Source: Bacteroides sp.
GTDB lineage: Bacteria > Bacteroidota > Bacteroidia > Bacteroidales > Bacteroidaceae
Direction: 5' to 3'
Length of the DNA: 64,000 nt
Assembly (NCBI GenBank): GCA_019416685.1
Contig: DXWV01000109.1
Span: 15,952 to 79,951, forward strand
The notes beneath the pieces are model-generated. The model was not told the origin of the DNA and did no database searches. It saw only the letters and a program-made list of their open reading frames with translations. Position numbers and translations under genes: made by a program. Below, one piece after another: positions 27,074 through 35,520 of the stretch. The number at the start of each line of letters is the position of its first letter. The stretch's first letter is position 1.

Positions 27074-27703
27074 TAACTTTACATCTTCTTCCTCCTCCTC
27101 TCCTTTCAGAATCGGCAGGCAGATTTGATATTTTACTGCCAGAATACGCGTTACAAAGACACTGCATCCACTTATTATTTGCGTTACGACAGAGTCCAGT
27201 CCTAAAAGGTGGCATATCCAATATACAACACCACCTACCACACATGCCATGGCATAAATCTCTTTACGAAATATCAAAGGGATCTCATTAATAAACACAT
27301 CACGAATCACACCGCCTGCCGCACCGGTAATACTACCCATCATGATAGCAACCCAGAACGGATATCCCAAAGCGATACTCTTTCCCACACCTACTACGGT
27401 AAACAAAGCCAGACCGACACTATCAAACACAAAGAATGTATTATGCAAATGAATCAGATGTTTACCAAAGAAAATAACCCATAACAGAGCCATTGCCGTA
27501 CAGATCAGATAGACGGGATTCGTCATCCACCCGGGAGTAACCCCAAGCAATACATCACGAATAGTACCACCGCCAATGGCAGTAGCCAAGCCCACCACAT
27601 AAGCCCCGAACCAATCAAAACGTTTGGCAGAAGCCAGACGAATACCACTGATTGCAAAAGCAAACGTACCTATAAAATCCAGAATTTGAACGAATGTTGG
27701 CAT
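27071..27703 (-). CDS. TRIC-type cation channel family (UPF0126) membrane protein
   Basis: A 210-residue protein with seven predicted membrane helices made of two homologous halves, each with the family's glycine motif: GGGTIRDVLLGVTPGW and AAGGVIRDVFINEIPLIF. The family forms trimeric potassium-permeable channels. The C-terminus is acidic (KGEEEEEDVKL). No neighbour indicates a specific role. Confidence 0.92.
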   Translation of the reverse strand: MPTFVQILDFIGTFAFAISGIRLASAKRFDWFGAYVVGLATAIGGGTIRDVLLGVTPGWMTNPVYLICTAMALLWVIFFGKHLIHLHNTFFVFDSVGLALFTVVGVGKSIALGYPFWVAIMMGSITGAAGGVIRDVFINEIPLIFRKEIYAMACVVGGVVYWICHLLGLDSVVTQIISGCSVFVTRILAVKYQICLPILKGEEEEEDVKL

Positions 27704-27752
27704 ATCCTACTTTTTTTGTCTGCAAAGGAACAAATAATTCCGCAAGAAAGCG

Positions 27753-27760
27753 TACTTTTG
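27753..27760 (+). promoter_or_regulatory. -7 element TACTTTTG of the epimerase-like gene
   Basis: TACTTTTG fits TAnnTTTG and lies 28 bp before the ATG at 27789. Confidence 0.5.
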
Positions 27761-27788
27761 TTTTCAGAAAAATAGATAGAAGAGCGAT

Positions 27789-28871
27789 ATGAAAATAACT
27801 ATTGTTGCCGGGGCCCGCCCTAACTTTATGAAAATAGCGCCTATCACACGTGCCATTGATGCTGCACGGGCGCAAGGTAGAAATATTTCTTACCGGTTGG
27901 TATACACCGGAAGACGCGATGATACCAGTTTGGACGCCTCTTTATTTGCCGATCTCCACATGAGGGAGCCGGATGTTTTTCTGGGAGTAAGTGATAGCAA
28001 TGCCACCCAATTAGCTTCGGGCATTATGGTTGCTTTCGACAAGGAACTGACAGAGAATCCCGCACATATCGTTCTTGTGGTTGATGATCTTACAGCTACA
28101 ATGAGCTGTGCCATCGTTGCCAAGAAACAGGGAACTAAAGTTGCACACCTTGTAGCCGGTACCCGTTCATTTGATATGAACATGCCGAAAGAAGTGAACC
28201 GGATGATCACTGACGGACTGTCTGATTATCTGTTTACGGCAGGCATGGTAGCCAACCGCAACCTGAACCAGACCGGAACGGAGGAAGCCAATGTATATTA
28301 TGTGGGAAATATTCTTATTGACAACATCCGTTATAATCGCAATCACTTCATTCGTCCGCTTTGGCTTTCCGTACTCGGCGTAGAAGAAGGGGATTATCTC
28401 CTGCTTACCCTCAACAGAAGGGTATTGCTGAACAAAAAGGAGAACCTGCGCCGACTGATGGAAACAATTGTAGAGAAAGCTGCCGGCATGCCAATTATTG
28501 CTCCAGTGCATACCTATGTACGTGATGCTATCAAAGAGTTGAGTATCTCTGCTCCCAACCTTCATATCATGCCTCCGCAAAGTTATCTTTCTTTCGGGTA
28601 TCTGATGAATAAAGCAAAAGGTATTATCACAGACTCAGGCAATCTGGCTGAGGAATCTACATTCCTGGGAGTTCCCTGTATCACACTGAACAGCTATTCG
28701 GAACATCCGGAAACATGGCGTATCGGAACCAACGAACTGGTAGGTGAAGACTCCGCCGCACTGGGCAAAGCAATGGATACACTGATGAAGGGGGAATGGA
28801 AACACGGCGGACTGCCCGAACGCTGGGACGGACGGACAGCCGACAGGATTGTGCAAATATTATTATCCTGA
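27789..28871 (+). CDS. UDP-N-acetylglucosamine 2-epimerase-like protein, catalytic residues altered
   Basis: A 360-residue protein with the WecB fold: VAGARPNFMKIAPITRAID at the start, LTATMSCAIVAKKQGTKVAH in the middle and the UDP-binding TDSGNLAEESTFLGVPCITL near the end. Compared with non-hydrolysing epimerases, HVEAGLR reads HLVAGTR (the catalytic glutamate becomes valine) and GHRREN/S reads LNRRVLL (the catalytic histidine becomes asparagine), while PEE reads PKE. It therefore may bind UDP-sugars without the normal epimerase reaction. It converges with a glycosyltransferase gene and the two ends overlap by 9 bp. Confidence 0.85.
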   Translation: MKITIVAGARPNFMKIAPITRAIDAARAQGRNISYRLVYTGRRDDTSLDASLFADLHMREPDVFLGVSDSNATQLASGIMVAFDKELTENPAHIVLVVDDLTATMSCAIVAKKQGTKVAHLVAGTRSFDMNMPKEVNRMITDGLSDYLFTAGMVANRNLNQTGTEEANVYYVGNILIDNIRYNRNHFIRPLWLSVLGVEEGDYLLLTLNRRVLLNKKENLRRLMETIVEKAAGMPIIAPVHTYVRDAIKELSISAPNLHIMPPQSYLSFGYLMNKAKGIITDSGNLAEESTFLGVPCITLNSYSEHPETWRIGTNELVGEDSAALGKAMDTLMKGEWKHGGLPERWDGRTADRIVQILLS

Positions 28872-29750
28872 TTTCTTTTCAGAAAGAAAGGTACAGAGAT
28901 AACCCAATTTATAAAAAGCGAAAAGCTTTAATGAAGGATGCTGGCTGGTAAGATTGCTTACCAGCCTTTTTTCACTATGCTTGAATAAAAAAGCGACAAC
29001 AGATACCATTTGCAGACGTTTTACAGTAGTATACCATCGTAACAGCTTTACATGCGAATGCATCTGGTCAATGTGTCCGTCGAGATTACGGACCGCCCTG
29101 CGTATTTTCATAAGAAACTGTTCACTGTTCTCTTCTACCAGATGATATACTGCATTGTCTATATGCAGTATTTCTACTCCCGCCTGCTCCAATTGCATTC
29201 CGAACAATGTATCTTCATATCCCAAGTGAAATGATTCATCAAAGCGTACCTTCAGAAAGGCGTCTCTGCATATCATGAAATTCATGCTGATAAAGCGGTT
29301 ATAAGGCTCCCGGTTTCTTTGTTCTGCACTCTGTTCTTCAACAGCCATTCCATATTTATAACGTAACACGGCATTGGCAGGAATACTTTTGCGCGGATAA
29401 ACGAATCCACCACAAACCACCAGACCGGAACGGGCTACTTTAAGATACTCAGCAATAAAAGAGTCGGATACCGGCATGACATCCGAGTCCAGAAATAACA
29501 GATAAGGATATTGAGCCTCCGAAGCCAGATAGTTACGGATACGGGCAGGGCCCTGATTTTCTTCCTTTTGCAGATAGCGACAACCTTGCCATTCTGTTAT
29601 TTTCCGGTTTTGTTGACGAATGTCTTCACGGGAGGCATCATCAGCCAGCAAAATCTCAAAAGGGATTTGCAAAGCAACTGCCTGACTATGTACTTTCTCT
29701 ATTAATGGCAGACAGACAGCATTGTACGTAGGTATCAATATAGAAATCAT
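28863..29750 (-). CDS. Family 2 glycosyltransferase
   Basis: About 295 residues. The N-terminus ISILIPTYNAVCLPLIEKVH and the metal-binding FLDSDVMPVS, preceded by NQGPARIRNYLA, are the GT-A features of family 2. The acceptor-side motif region LGYEDTLFGMQLEQAGVEIL follows. The start at 29750 (MISILIP) is chosen over 29756. There are no membrane segments, so it is cytoplasmic and probably adds a sugar to a surface glycan. The acceptor and sugar donor are unknown. Confidence 0.9.
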   Translation of the reverse strand: MISILIPTYNAVCLPLIEKVHSQAVALQIPFEILLADDASREDIRQQNRKITEWQGCRYLQKEENQGPARIRNYLASEAQYPYLLFLDSDVMPVSDSFIAEYLKVARSGLVVCGGFVYPRKSIPANAVLRYKYGMAVEEQSAEQRNREPYNRFISMNFMICRDAFLKVRFDESFHLGYEDTLFGMQLEQAGVEILHIDNAVYHLVEENSEQFLMKIRRAVRNLDGHIDQMHSHVKLLRWYTTVKRLQMVSVVAFLFKHSEKRLVSNLTSQHPSLKLFAFYKLGYLCTFLSEKKSG

Positions 29751-29772
29751 TATCAATCACAATTATAGGAGA

Positions 29773-29780
29773 CAAAAGTA
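29773..29780 (-). promoter_or_regulatory. -7 element TACTTTTG of the GT2 gene
   Basis: Plus strand CAAAAGTA, 23 bp upstream of the start at 29750. Confidence 0.45.
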
Positions 29781-29825
29781 ATACAAAAAAGGTTATTAAG
29801 AACTACATTTTCAAGAGTAATTTGC

Positions 29826-29833
29826 TAACTTTG
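29826..29833 (+). promoter_or_regulatory. -7 element TAACTTTG of the DUF5686 gene
   Basis: Only 8 bp before an in-frame ATG at 29841, so it supports the second ATG at 29853 as the start. Confidence 0.6.
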
Positions 29834-29852
29834 CCGACTCATGTTGAAGTAT

Positions 29853-32441
29853 ATGAAGCTACTATATAAAAAACTTATCCTTTTATTTCTGCTCGTATTT
29901 GCTGCGTCACAGTCTTTTGCGCAGCTAAAGGGGGTTATAACAGACTCAATTACACACGAGCCACTGATGTATATTTCAGTTTACTATGAAGGAAAAGGCG
30001 TTGGCGGAGTGTCCAATGCCAATGGTGAATATCAGATAGAGACCCGTAAAAACTGGAACGAAGTAACCTTCTCATCCATTGGTTACCGCACAAAAGTTAT
30101 CAAACTGACTCCCGGGCAGAAAGTTTTGAACGTACAAATGGTACCGGACGATGTAATGTTGTCCGAGGTCGTCGTAAAGCCAAAGAAAGAGAAGTACTCA
30201 AAGAAGAATAATCCGGCTGTAGACTTTATGCGAAAAGTAATAGAGCATAAGAAGGCTCAAAAGCTGGAGGTAAACGATTACTATCAATATGATCAGTACG
30301 AGAAAATGAAGATGTCTCTCAACGATATTACTCCCGAAAAGTTGGAGAAAGGTATCTACAAGAAATACTCCTTCCTTAAAGATCAGATTGAAGTATCGGA
30401 AACCACTAACAGTCTGATTCTCCCCATATCTATTCAGGAGACATCCTCACAAACTGTATTCCGTAAAAGCCCGGAAAGCAAGAAAACAATTATCAAAGGA
30501 ATGAACTCCAATGGTATCAATGAATTCTTCTCGACAGGAGATATGCTTGGAACTGTTTTGCAGGATGTATTTACCAATGTTAACATCTATGACGATGATA
30601 TCCGCCTGCTGCAAAGACGCTTCACCAGTCCTATAGCCAAAGAGGGACTCAATTTCTATAAATACTATCTAATGGATACGCTGACGGTGGAACGGGATAC
30701 TTGTGTACACCTCACGTTTGTGCCGCAAAACTCGCAGGACTTCGGATTCACGGGGCATCTTTATGTGTTGAAAGATTCAACATATGCCGTAAAAAAGTGT
30801 GTCATGAACTTGCCCAAGAAAACAGGAGTCAACTTTGTCAATCAGCTGGATATTGTACAGCAGTACGAACAATTGCCCAACGGAAACTGGGTCTTAATGG
30901 ATGACGATATGCTGGTAGACCTCTCTCTGGTAAAGTCAATGGGTGGACTACAGGTACAGCGAACAACGAAATACAGCAATTATAAGTTCGACCCTATTGA
31001 ACAAAGGCTTTTCCGCCTGAAGGGTTCGGTAATCAAAGAAGCCGATATGCTGTCAAAGAGCGATGAATACTGGGCGGAAGTTCGCCAAGTACCACTCACT
31101 AAAACAGAGAGTAGTATGGATGTATTCATGAACCGGATAGAACAGATTCCGGGATTCAAGTATATTATCTTCGGAGCCAAAGCATTGATAGAGAATTTCG
31201 TAGAAACTACCGGACCTAAAAAGCCGAGTAAGTTTGACTTCGGGCCTATCAATACGACGATATCCAATAACTATGTAGACGGTCTGCGACTGCGATTGAG
31301 TGGTATGACTACCGCCAATCTCAACCCACATTGGTTCCTGAGCGGTTATGGAGCTTATGGTTTCAAAGACCATCGCTGGAAGTATAGCGGGACACTGACT
31401 TATTCGTTCAATAAACGTGACTATGTGGTTTGGGAGTTCCCAAAACACTTCATTTCTGCCACTTACAGCTATGATGTGATGTCACCAATGGATAAATTCC
31501 TGTTTACGGATAAAGATAACGTATTCGTATCGTTCAAAACTACAACTGTAGACCAGATGTCATACATGCGTGATATTGCTATTAACTATGAACTGGAAAC
31601 TCCGACAGGTTTTGGTGTAAAAAGTATGCTCCGTCATCGTAATGATGAGCCGACAGGTAATTTGAAATACTGGGCAAACAACAGCAGTGCAGACAAAATG
31701 CCATTGCCCAATGAAAAACCGATTCACGACATTACCACCGCCGAAGCAAGCGTAACCTTACGATATGCGCCGGGAGAAGCTTTTGTAAATTCCAAGCAAC
31801 GCCGTATCCCGGTGTCACTGGATGCTCCCATATTTACCCTAACTCATACAGCCGGTTTCAAAGGAGTACTGGGTGGCGAATATAACTTTAACCGTACAGA
31901 AGCAAGCATCTGGAAACGCGTATGGCTTCCTTCTTCCTGGGGTAAAGTAGATATCAGCCTCAAAGGGGGAGCCGAGTGGAATACTGTTCCCTTCCCATTG
32001 TTGATATTGCCGGAAGCCAACCTTTCGTACATTACACAACGTGAAACATTCTGCCTTATTAATAATATGGAATTCCTGAATGACCGCTTTGCTTCTCTCT
32101 CATTGTCATATGATATGAACGGAAAACTATTCAATCGTATACCTTTATTGAAAAAGCTAAAGTGGAGAGAAATGATCCGTTTCCGTACCTTGTGGGGAAC
32201 ATTGACAGATAAAAACAACCCATTCAAGAGCAATAATCCCGACCTGTTCCTCTTCCCGATGCGCGACGGTCAGTACACAAGCCACGTAATGGATCCGAAG
32301 ATACCATATATGGAAGCAAGTGTAGGTGTTTACAACATTTTTAAGCTCTTACATGTTGAATATGTACACCGTCTGACATATCGTGATAATCCGGGTATCA
32401 ATAAGTGGGGTATACGGTTCATGGTATTAATGGTGTTTTAA
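29853..32441 (+). CDS. DUF5686 outer-membrane protein with carboxypeptidase-like regulatory domain
   Basis: About 862 residues from 29853. A signal peptide (KLILLFLLVFAASQSFA) is followed by an Ig-like carboxypeptidase-regulatory domain (LKGVITDSITHEPLMYISVY) and the large DUF5686 region, ending in amphipathic barrel strands (LRLRLSGMTTANLNPHWFLS through WGIRFMVLMVF). These proteins are widespread in Bacteroidetes outer membranes. Their function is not established; a transport or assembly role is suspected. It is monocistronic, since a repeat element separates it from rarA. Confidence 0.88.
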   Translation: MKLLYKKLILLFLLVFAASQSFAQLKGVITDSITHEPLMYISVYYEGKGVGGVSNANGEYQIETRKNWNEVTFSSIGYRTKVIKLTPGQKVLNVQMVPDDVMLSEVVVKPKKEKYSKKNNPAVDFMRKVIEHKKAQKLEVNDYYQYDQYEKMKMSLNDITPEKLEKGIYKKYSFLKDQIEVSETTNSLILPISIQETSSQTVFRKSPESKKTIIKGMNSNGINEFFSTGDMLGTVLQDVFTNVNIYDDDIRLLQRRFTSPIAKEGLNFYKYYLMDTLTVERDTCVHLTFVPQNSQDFGFTGHLYVLKDSTYAVKKCVMNLPKKTGVNFVNQLDIVQQYEQLPNGNWVLMDDDMLVDLSLVKSMGGLQVQRTTKYSNYKFDPIEQRLFRLKGSVIKEADMLSKSDEYWAEVRQVPLTKTESSMDVFMNRIEQIPGFKYIIFGAKALIENFVETTGPKKPSKFDFGPINTTISNNYVDGLRLRLSGMTTANLNPHWFLSGYGAYGFKDHRWKYSGTLTYSFNKRDYVVWEFPKHFISATYSYDVMSPMDKFLFTDKDNVFVSFKTTTVDQMSYMRDIAINYELETPTGFGVKSMLRHRNDEPTGNLKYWANNSSADKMPLPNEKPIHDITTAEASVTLRYAPGEAFVNSKQRRIPVSLDAPIFTLTHTAGFKGVLGGEYNFNRTEASIWKRVWLPSSWGKVDISLKGGAEWNTVPFPLLILPEANLSYITQRETFCLINNMEFLNDRFASLSLSYDMNGKLFNRIPLLKKLKWREMIRFRTLWGTLTDKNNPFKSNNPDLFLFPMRDGQYTSHVMDPKIPYMEASVGVYNIFKLLHVEYVHRLTYRDNPGINKWGIRFMVLMVF

Positions 32442-32443
32442 AT

Positions 32444-32547
32444 AGTGATTAACGGAGTAGTGATAAGTGATTAGCTCCATGCGGATATAGCGTAGCCCAC
32501 TTATCACTAATCACTTATCACTTATCACTAAATCACTTATCACTAAC
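32444..32547. repeat. Simple-armed palindromic element, copy A
   Basis: Arms are runs of GTGATAAGTGA-type sequence on the left and TCACTTATCAC-type sequence on the right around the core CCATGCGGATATAGCGTAGC (32477-32496). It fills the gap between DUF5686 and rarA and ends three bases before the rarA ATG. Copies B and C at 38640-38716 and 41030-41114 share the arms and core. Confidence 0.75.
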
Positions 32548-32550
32548 AAT

Positions 32551-33828
32551 ATGCAGCCATTAGCAGAACGACTTCGACCAAAGACACTGGATGACTATAT
32601 AGGTCAGAAACATTTAGTAGGACCTGGTGCTATCCTGCGCAAGATGATTGATGCAGGACGAATCTCCTCTTTTATCCTATGGGGACCTCCCGGAGTAGGA
32701 AAAACAACGCTGGCGCAAATTATCGCTAATAAGCTGGAAACCCCGTTTTATACGTTAAGTGCAGTTACTTCGGGGGTAAAGGATGTACGCGAAGTGATAG
32801 ACCGTGCCAAGAGTAACCGTTTCTTTTCACAGGGAAGCCCAATACTATTCATTGATGAAATACACCGCTTCAGCAAGTCACAACAAGACTCACTGTTAGG
32901 GGCTGTAGAGCATGGAACCGTAACACTGATCGGTGCTACTACCGAGAATCCCTCTTTCGAAGTGATCCGCCCTCTCCTCTCCCGCTGCCAGCTTTATGTG
33001 TTAAAGTCTCTCGAAAAGGAAGACTTGCTGGAACTGTTGCAACGTGCCATTACCACAGATACAATACTGAAAGAACGCCGTATCGAACTGAAAGAAACAA
33101 ATGCCATGCTTCGCTTCTCAGGAGGTGATGCCCGTAAACTACTAAACATACTGGAGTTGGTGGTAGAATCCGAAGCAGAAGAAACCGTAATCATCACCGA
33201 TGAGATAGTAACCGAACGGCTACAACAGAATCCGCTTGCTTATGATAAAGACGGAGAGATGCATTACGATATTATCTCTGCTTTTATCAAATCCATTCGC
33301 GGAAGTGATCCCGACGGTGCTATCTATTGGCTGGCGCGCATGGTAGAAGGCGGTGAAGATCCTGCTTTCATAGCCCGTCGCCTTGTTATTTCGGCAGCCG
33401 AAGATATCGGACTTGCCAATCCGAATGCTTTGCTTATAGCCAATGCCTGCTTTGATGCACTGATGAAATTGGGATGGCCCGAAGGAAGAATCCCACTGGC
33501 AGAAGCTACCATCTATCTGGCTACAAGCCCGAAAAGTAACTCTGCATACAGTGCCATTAATGATGCTCTTGCTATGGTACGCGAAACAGGCAATTTACCC
33601 GTTCCGCTCCACCTGCGTAATGCACCAACCAAACTGATGAAACAGTTGGGATACGGACAAGAATACAAATATGCCCACAGCTACGAAGGTAACTTCGTGA
33701 AGCAGCAATTCCTGCCGGACGAGCTAAAAAACCGCCGCATCTGGCAGCCGCAACACAATGCTGCGGAACAGAAGCATGCCGAACGAATGCAGCAGTTGTG
33801 GGGTGAGAGATATAAAGAAGGAAAATAA
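32551..33828 (+). CDS. rarA: Replication-associated recombination protein A (AAA+ ATPase)
   Basis: A 425-residue protein, normal for RarA/MgsA. It begins with the family motif PLAERLRPKTLDDYIGQKHL, has Walker A WGPPGVGKTTLAQI, Walker B LFIDEIHRFSKSQQ, sensor TTENPSFEVIRPLLSRCQLY, and the C-terminal tetramerisation region YKYAHSYEGNFVKQQFLPDE. It acts at stalled replication forks. It precedes the dehydrogenase gene by 18 bp, so the two are probably cotranscribed. Confidence 0.96.
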   Translation: MQPLAERLRPKTLDDYIGQKHLVGPGAILRKMIDAGRISSFILWGPPGVGKTTLAQIIANKLETPFYTLSAVTSGVKDVREVIDRAKSNRFFSQGSPILFIDEIHRFSKSQQDSLLGAVEHGTVTLIGATTENPSFEVIRPLLSRCQLYVLKSLEKEDLLELLQRAITTDTILKERRIELKETNAMLRFSGGDARKLLNILELVVESEAEETVIITDEIVTERLQQNPLAYDKDGEMHYDIISAFIKSIRGSDPDGAIYWLARMVEGGEDPAFIARRLVISAAEDIGLANPNALLIANACFDALMKLGWPEGRIPLAEATIYLATSPKSNSAYSAINDALAMVRETGNLPVPLHLRNAPTKLMKQLGYGQEYKYAHSYEGNFVKQQFLPDELKNRRIWQPQHNAAEQKHAERMQQLWGERYKEGK

Positions 33829-33846
33829 CCAATCAAACGAAAGAAT

Positions 33847-34803
33847 ATGAAAATTGTAGTATTAGACGGTTATGCCGCCAACCCCGGCGATTTATGCTGG
33901 GAAGGCCTGAAGGCACTGGGTGAATGCACGATTTACGACCGTACTGCTCCCGAAGAAGTATTGGAGCGTGCTGCCAGTGCAGAAGCTATTCTTACCAACA
34001 AAGTAGTGATTACCGCAGAACACATAGCAGCCCTGCCCGAATTGAAGTACATTGGAGTACTGGCCACCGGATATAATATCATAGATATTGACGCTGCCCG
34101 TGCGCGCGGAATCGTAGTAACCAACATCCCCGCATACAGTACACCGTCTGTGGGGCAAATGGTATTTGCACATATCCTGAATATTACTCAACAGGTACAA
34201 CACCACTCCGAAGAGGTTCATAAAGGACGCTGGACCAACAGCCCTGACTTCTGCTTCTGCGATACTCCGCTCATTGAATTGCTTGGAAAGAAAATCGGCC
34301 TTATCGGTTTGGGACAGACGGGATATAATACAGCCCGTATTGCCATCGGTTTCGGTATGAAGGTATGGGCATACACTTCTAAGTCGCGTCTGCAACTGCC
34401 GCCGGAAATCAAGAAGATGGAACTTGACCAGATTTTCCGTGAGTGCGATATAGTGAGCCTGCACTGCCCGCTAACTGAGCAGACACGTGAATTGGTAAAT
34501 GCACGTAGGCTGGCGTTGATGAAACCCACAGCTATACTTATTAATACCGGACGTGGCCCATTGGTAAACGAACAAGACCTTGCCGACGCCCTCAATGAGA
34601 AAAAGATTTATGCAGCCGGCATAGATGTACTTTCTACCGAACCGCCTCGTGCAGATAATCCGTTATTGACAGCACGCAATTGCTATATTACCCCACACAT
34701 TGCCTGGGCTACCACCGCTGCCCGCGAACGGTTAATGGGAATTATGCTGGAAAATCTGAAAGCCTATATGGCAGGTAAACCAGTAAATAACGTAGCAAAA
34801 TAA
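33847..34803 (+). CDS. D-2-hydroxyacid dehydrogenase (glycerate dehydrogenase-like)
   Basis: A 318-residue protein with an NAD-binding GLIGLGQTGYNTARIAIGFG motif at about residue 147, the catalytic arginine in NTGRGPLVNEQDL, glutamate in VLSTEPPRADNPL and histidine in TPHIAWATTAARER. This is the complete triad of the D-isomer-specific 2-hydroxyacid dehydrogenases. The closest look is to glycerate/hydroxypyruvate reductases, but the substrate is inferred. It follows rarA closely. Confidence 0.92.
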   Translation: MKIVVLDGYAANPGDLCWEGLKALGECTIYDRTAPEEVLERAASAEAILTNKVVITAEHIAALPELKYIGVLATGYNIIDIDAARARGIVVTNIPAYSTPSVGQMVFAHILNITQQVQHHSEEVHKGRWTNSPDFCFCDTPLIELLGKKIGLIGLGQTGYNTARIAIGFGMKVWAYTSKSRLQLPPEIKKMELDQIFRECDIVSLHCPLTEQTRELVNARRLALMKPTAILINTGRGPLVNEQDLADALNEKKIYAAGIDVLSTEPPRADNPLLTARNCYITPHIAWATTAARERLMGIMLENLKAYMAGKPVNNVAK

Positions 34804-34990
34804 TAGAGAACTGTTCTTTTTACTGACACACTCTTTTTAAAAAAGAGACGAAGTAGAGAGAAAACAGAGAACATTGCATCATAAAAAATAGAAAAAGGGG
34901 CGTTATACACCTGGAAAAGGTGGATATAATACCGGAATAATCACCGTTTCATGCCATGAAAAGTTCAGTTTTCTTGTGTGCAAAAAGTTC

Positions 34991-35048
34991 CTCGGCTCCG
35001 AGGAGGGAATGGCTCGGCTCCGGGGAGGGAATGGCTCGGCTCCGGGGA
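34991..35048. repeat. G+C-rich 22-bp tandem repeat
   Basis: Two full units and a 14-bp partial unit of CTCGGCTCCGGGGAGGGAAT plus GG (34991-35012, 35013-35034, 35035-35048), with one A/G difference in the first. Each unit can form a small CCTCGGCTCCGAGG-like hairpin. The base composition is far above the local average. Confidence 0.75.
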
Positions 35049-35146
35049 ACAAAAAAAGGGTTATCCGATTCTACTTCTCTCTTGCTGAGAGAATATCTTC
35101 TGATAGCAGAATAAAGCCGAAAAACAAGAAGAAAGAACCTTTGGAA

Positions 35147-35198
35147 AATAAAACAGGATGAATGACGTTTCATTAGTCACTCATCCTGTTGTTTTATT
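35147..35198. other. Long hairpin
   Basis: AATAAAACAGGATGA (35147-35161) pairs with TCATCCTGTTGTTTTATT (35181-35198) with small bulges, and inner bases TGAC/GTCA extend it. It is terminator-like in both directions. Confidence 0.6.
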
Positions 35199-35298
35199 AT
35201 CAAACTGCAAAAAGCTTAACGCTCTACAGTCCATTCTTTTCTATCCAGCATAAATGGGTAAAGAAATAGAGTACTCCTTGGCTTATAAAAATACAATT

Positions 35299-35520
35299 TG
35301 ACAGTTGTTTAATTGACAGTTATTTAATTGACAGTGGACAGTGGACAGTTGACAATTGACAGTTATTCAATTGACAATTTGATTAATTATGCAGCGGGAG
35401 TACATAGCCCATCCCCCTCTGAGAGGGGATACCCTTTAAGACGGGGAAAGTGCATTGCCCCATAGCGCAGCACACTGTCAATTGTCAATTGTCCACTGTC
35501 AACTGAATAACTGTCCACTC
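35299..35520. repeat. Palindromic element with TTGACAGT arms, after cydB
   Basis: The left arm has repeated TTGACAGT/GGACAGT/TTGACAATTGACA units (about 35299-35382) and the right arm has their complements (about 35473-35520). The centre contains ATTATGCAGCGGG, a perfect CCCCTCTGAGAGGGG dyad and CATAGCGCAGCAC. It ends inside the cydB stop codon. The plan is like copies A to C but with different arm repeats. Confidence 0.65.

Larger units (their letters stand above)
34804..35518. other. 715-bp repeat-rich non-coding region
   Basis: No convincing gene lies between the dehydrogenase and cydB. It holds a G+C-rich 22-bp tandem repeat (34991-35048), a hairpin (35147-35198) and a long palindromic element with TTGACA-type arms (35299-35520). 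Overlapping open frames at 34949-35173 read through the tandem repeat on both strands and have no family features. Confidence 0.6.

Noticed and set aside
34949..35173. Open frames on both strands through the G+C-rich tandem repeat
   Set aside because: They exist because the 22-bp repeat lacks stops; no homologous motif, no promoter, and basic low-complexity composition.
35299..35520. Invertible promoter of the kind used for phase variation
   Set aside because: No TAnnTTTG element or gene start lies between the arms, and no invertase gene is present; kept only as a low-interest possibility.
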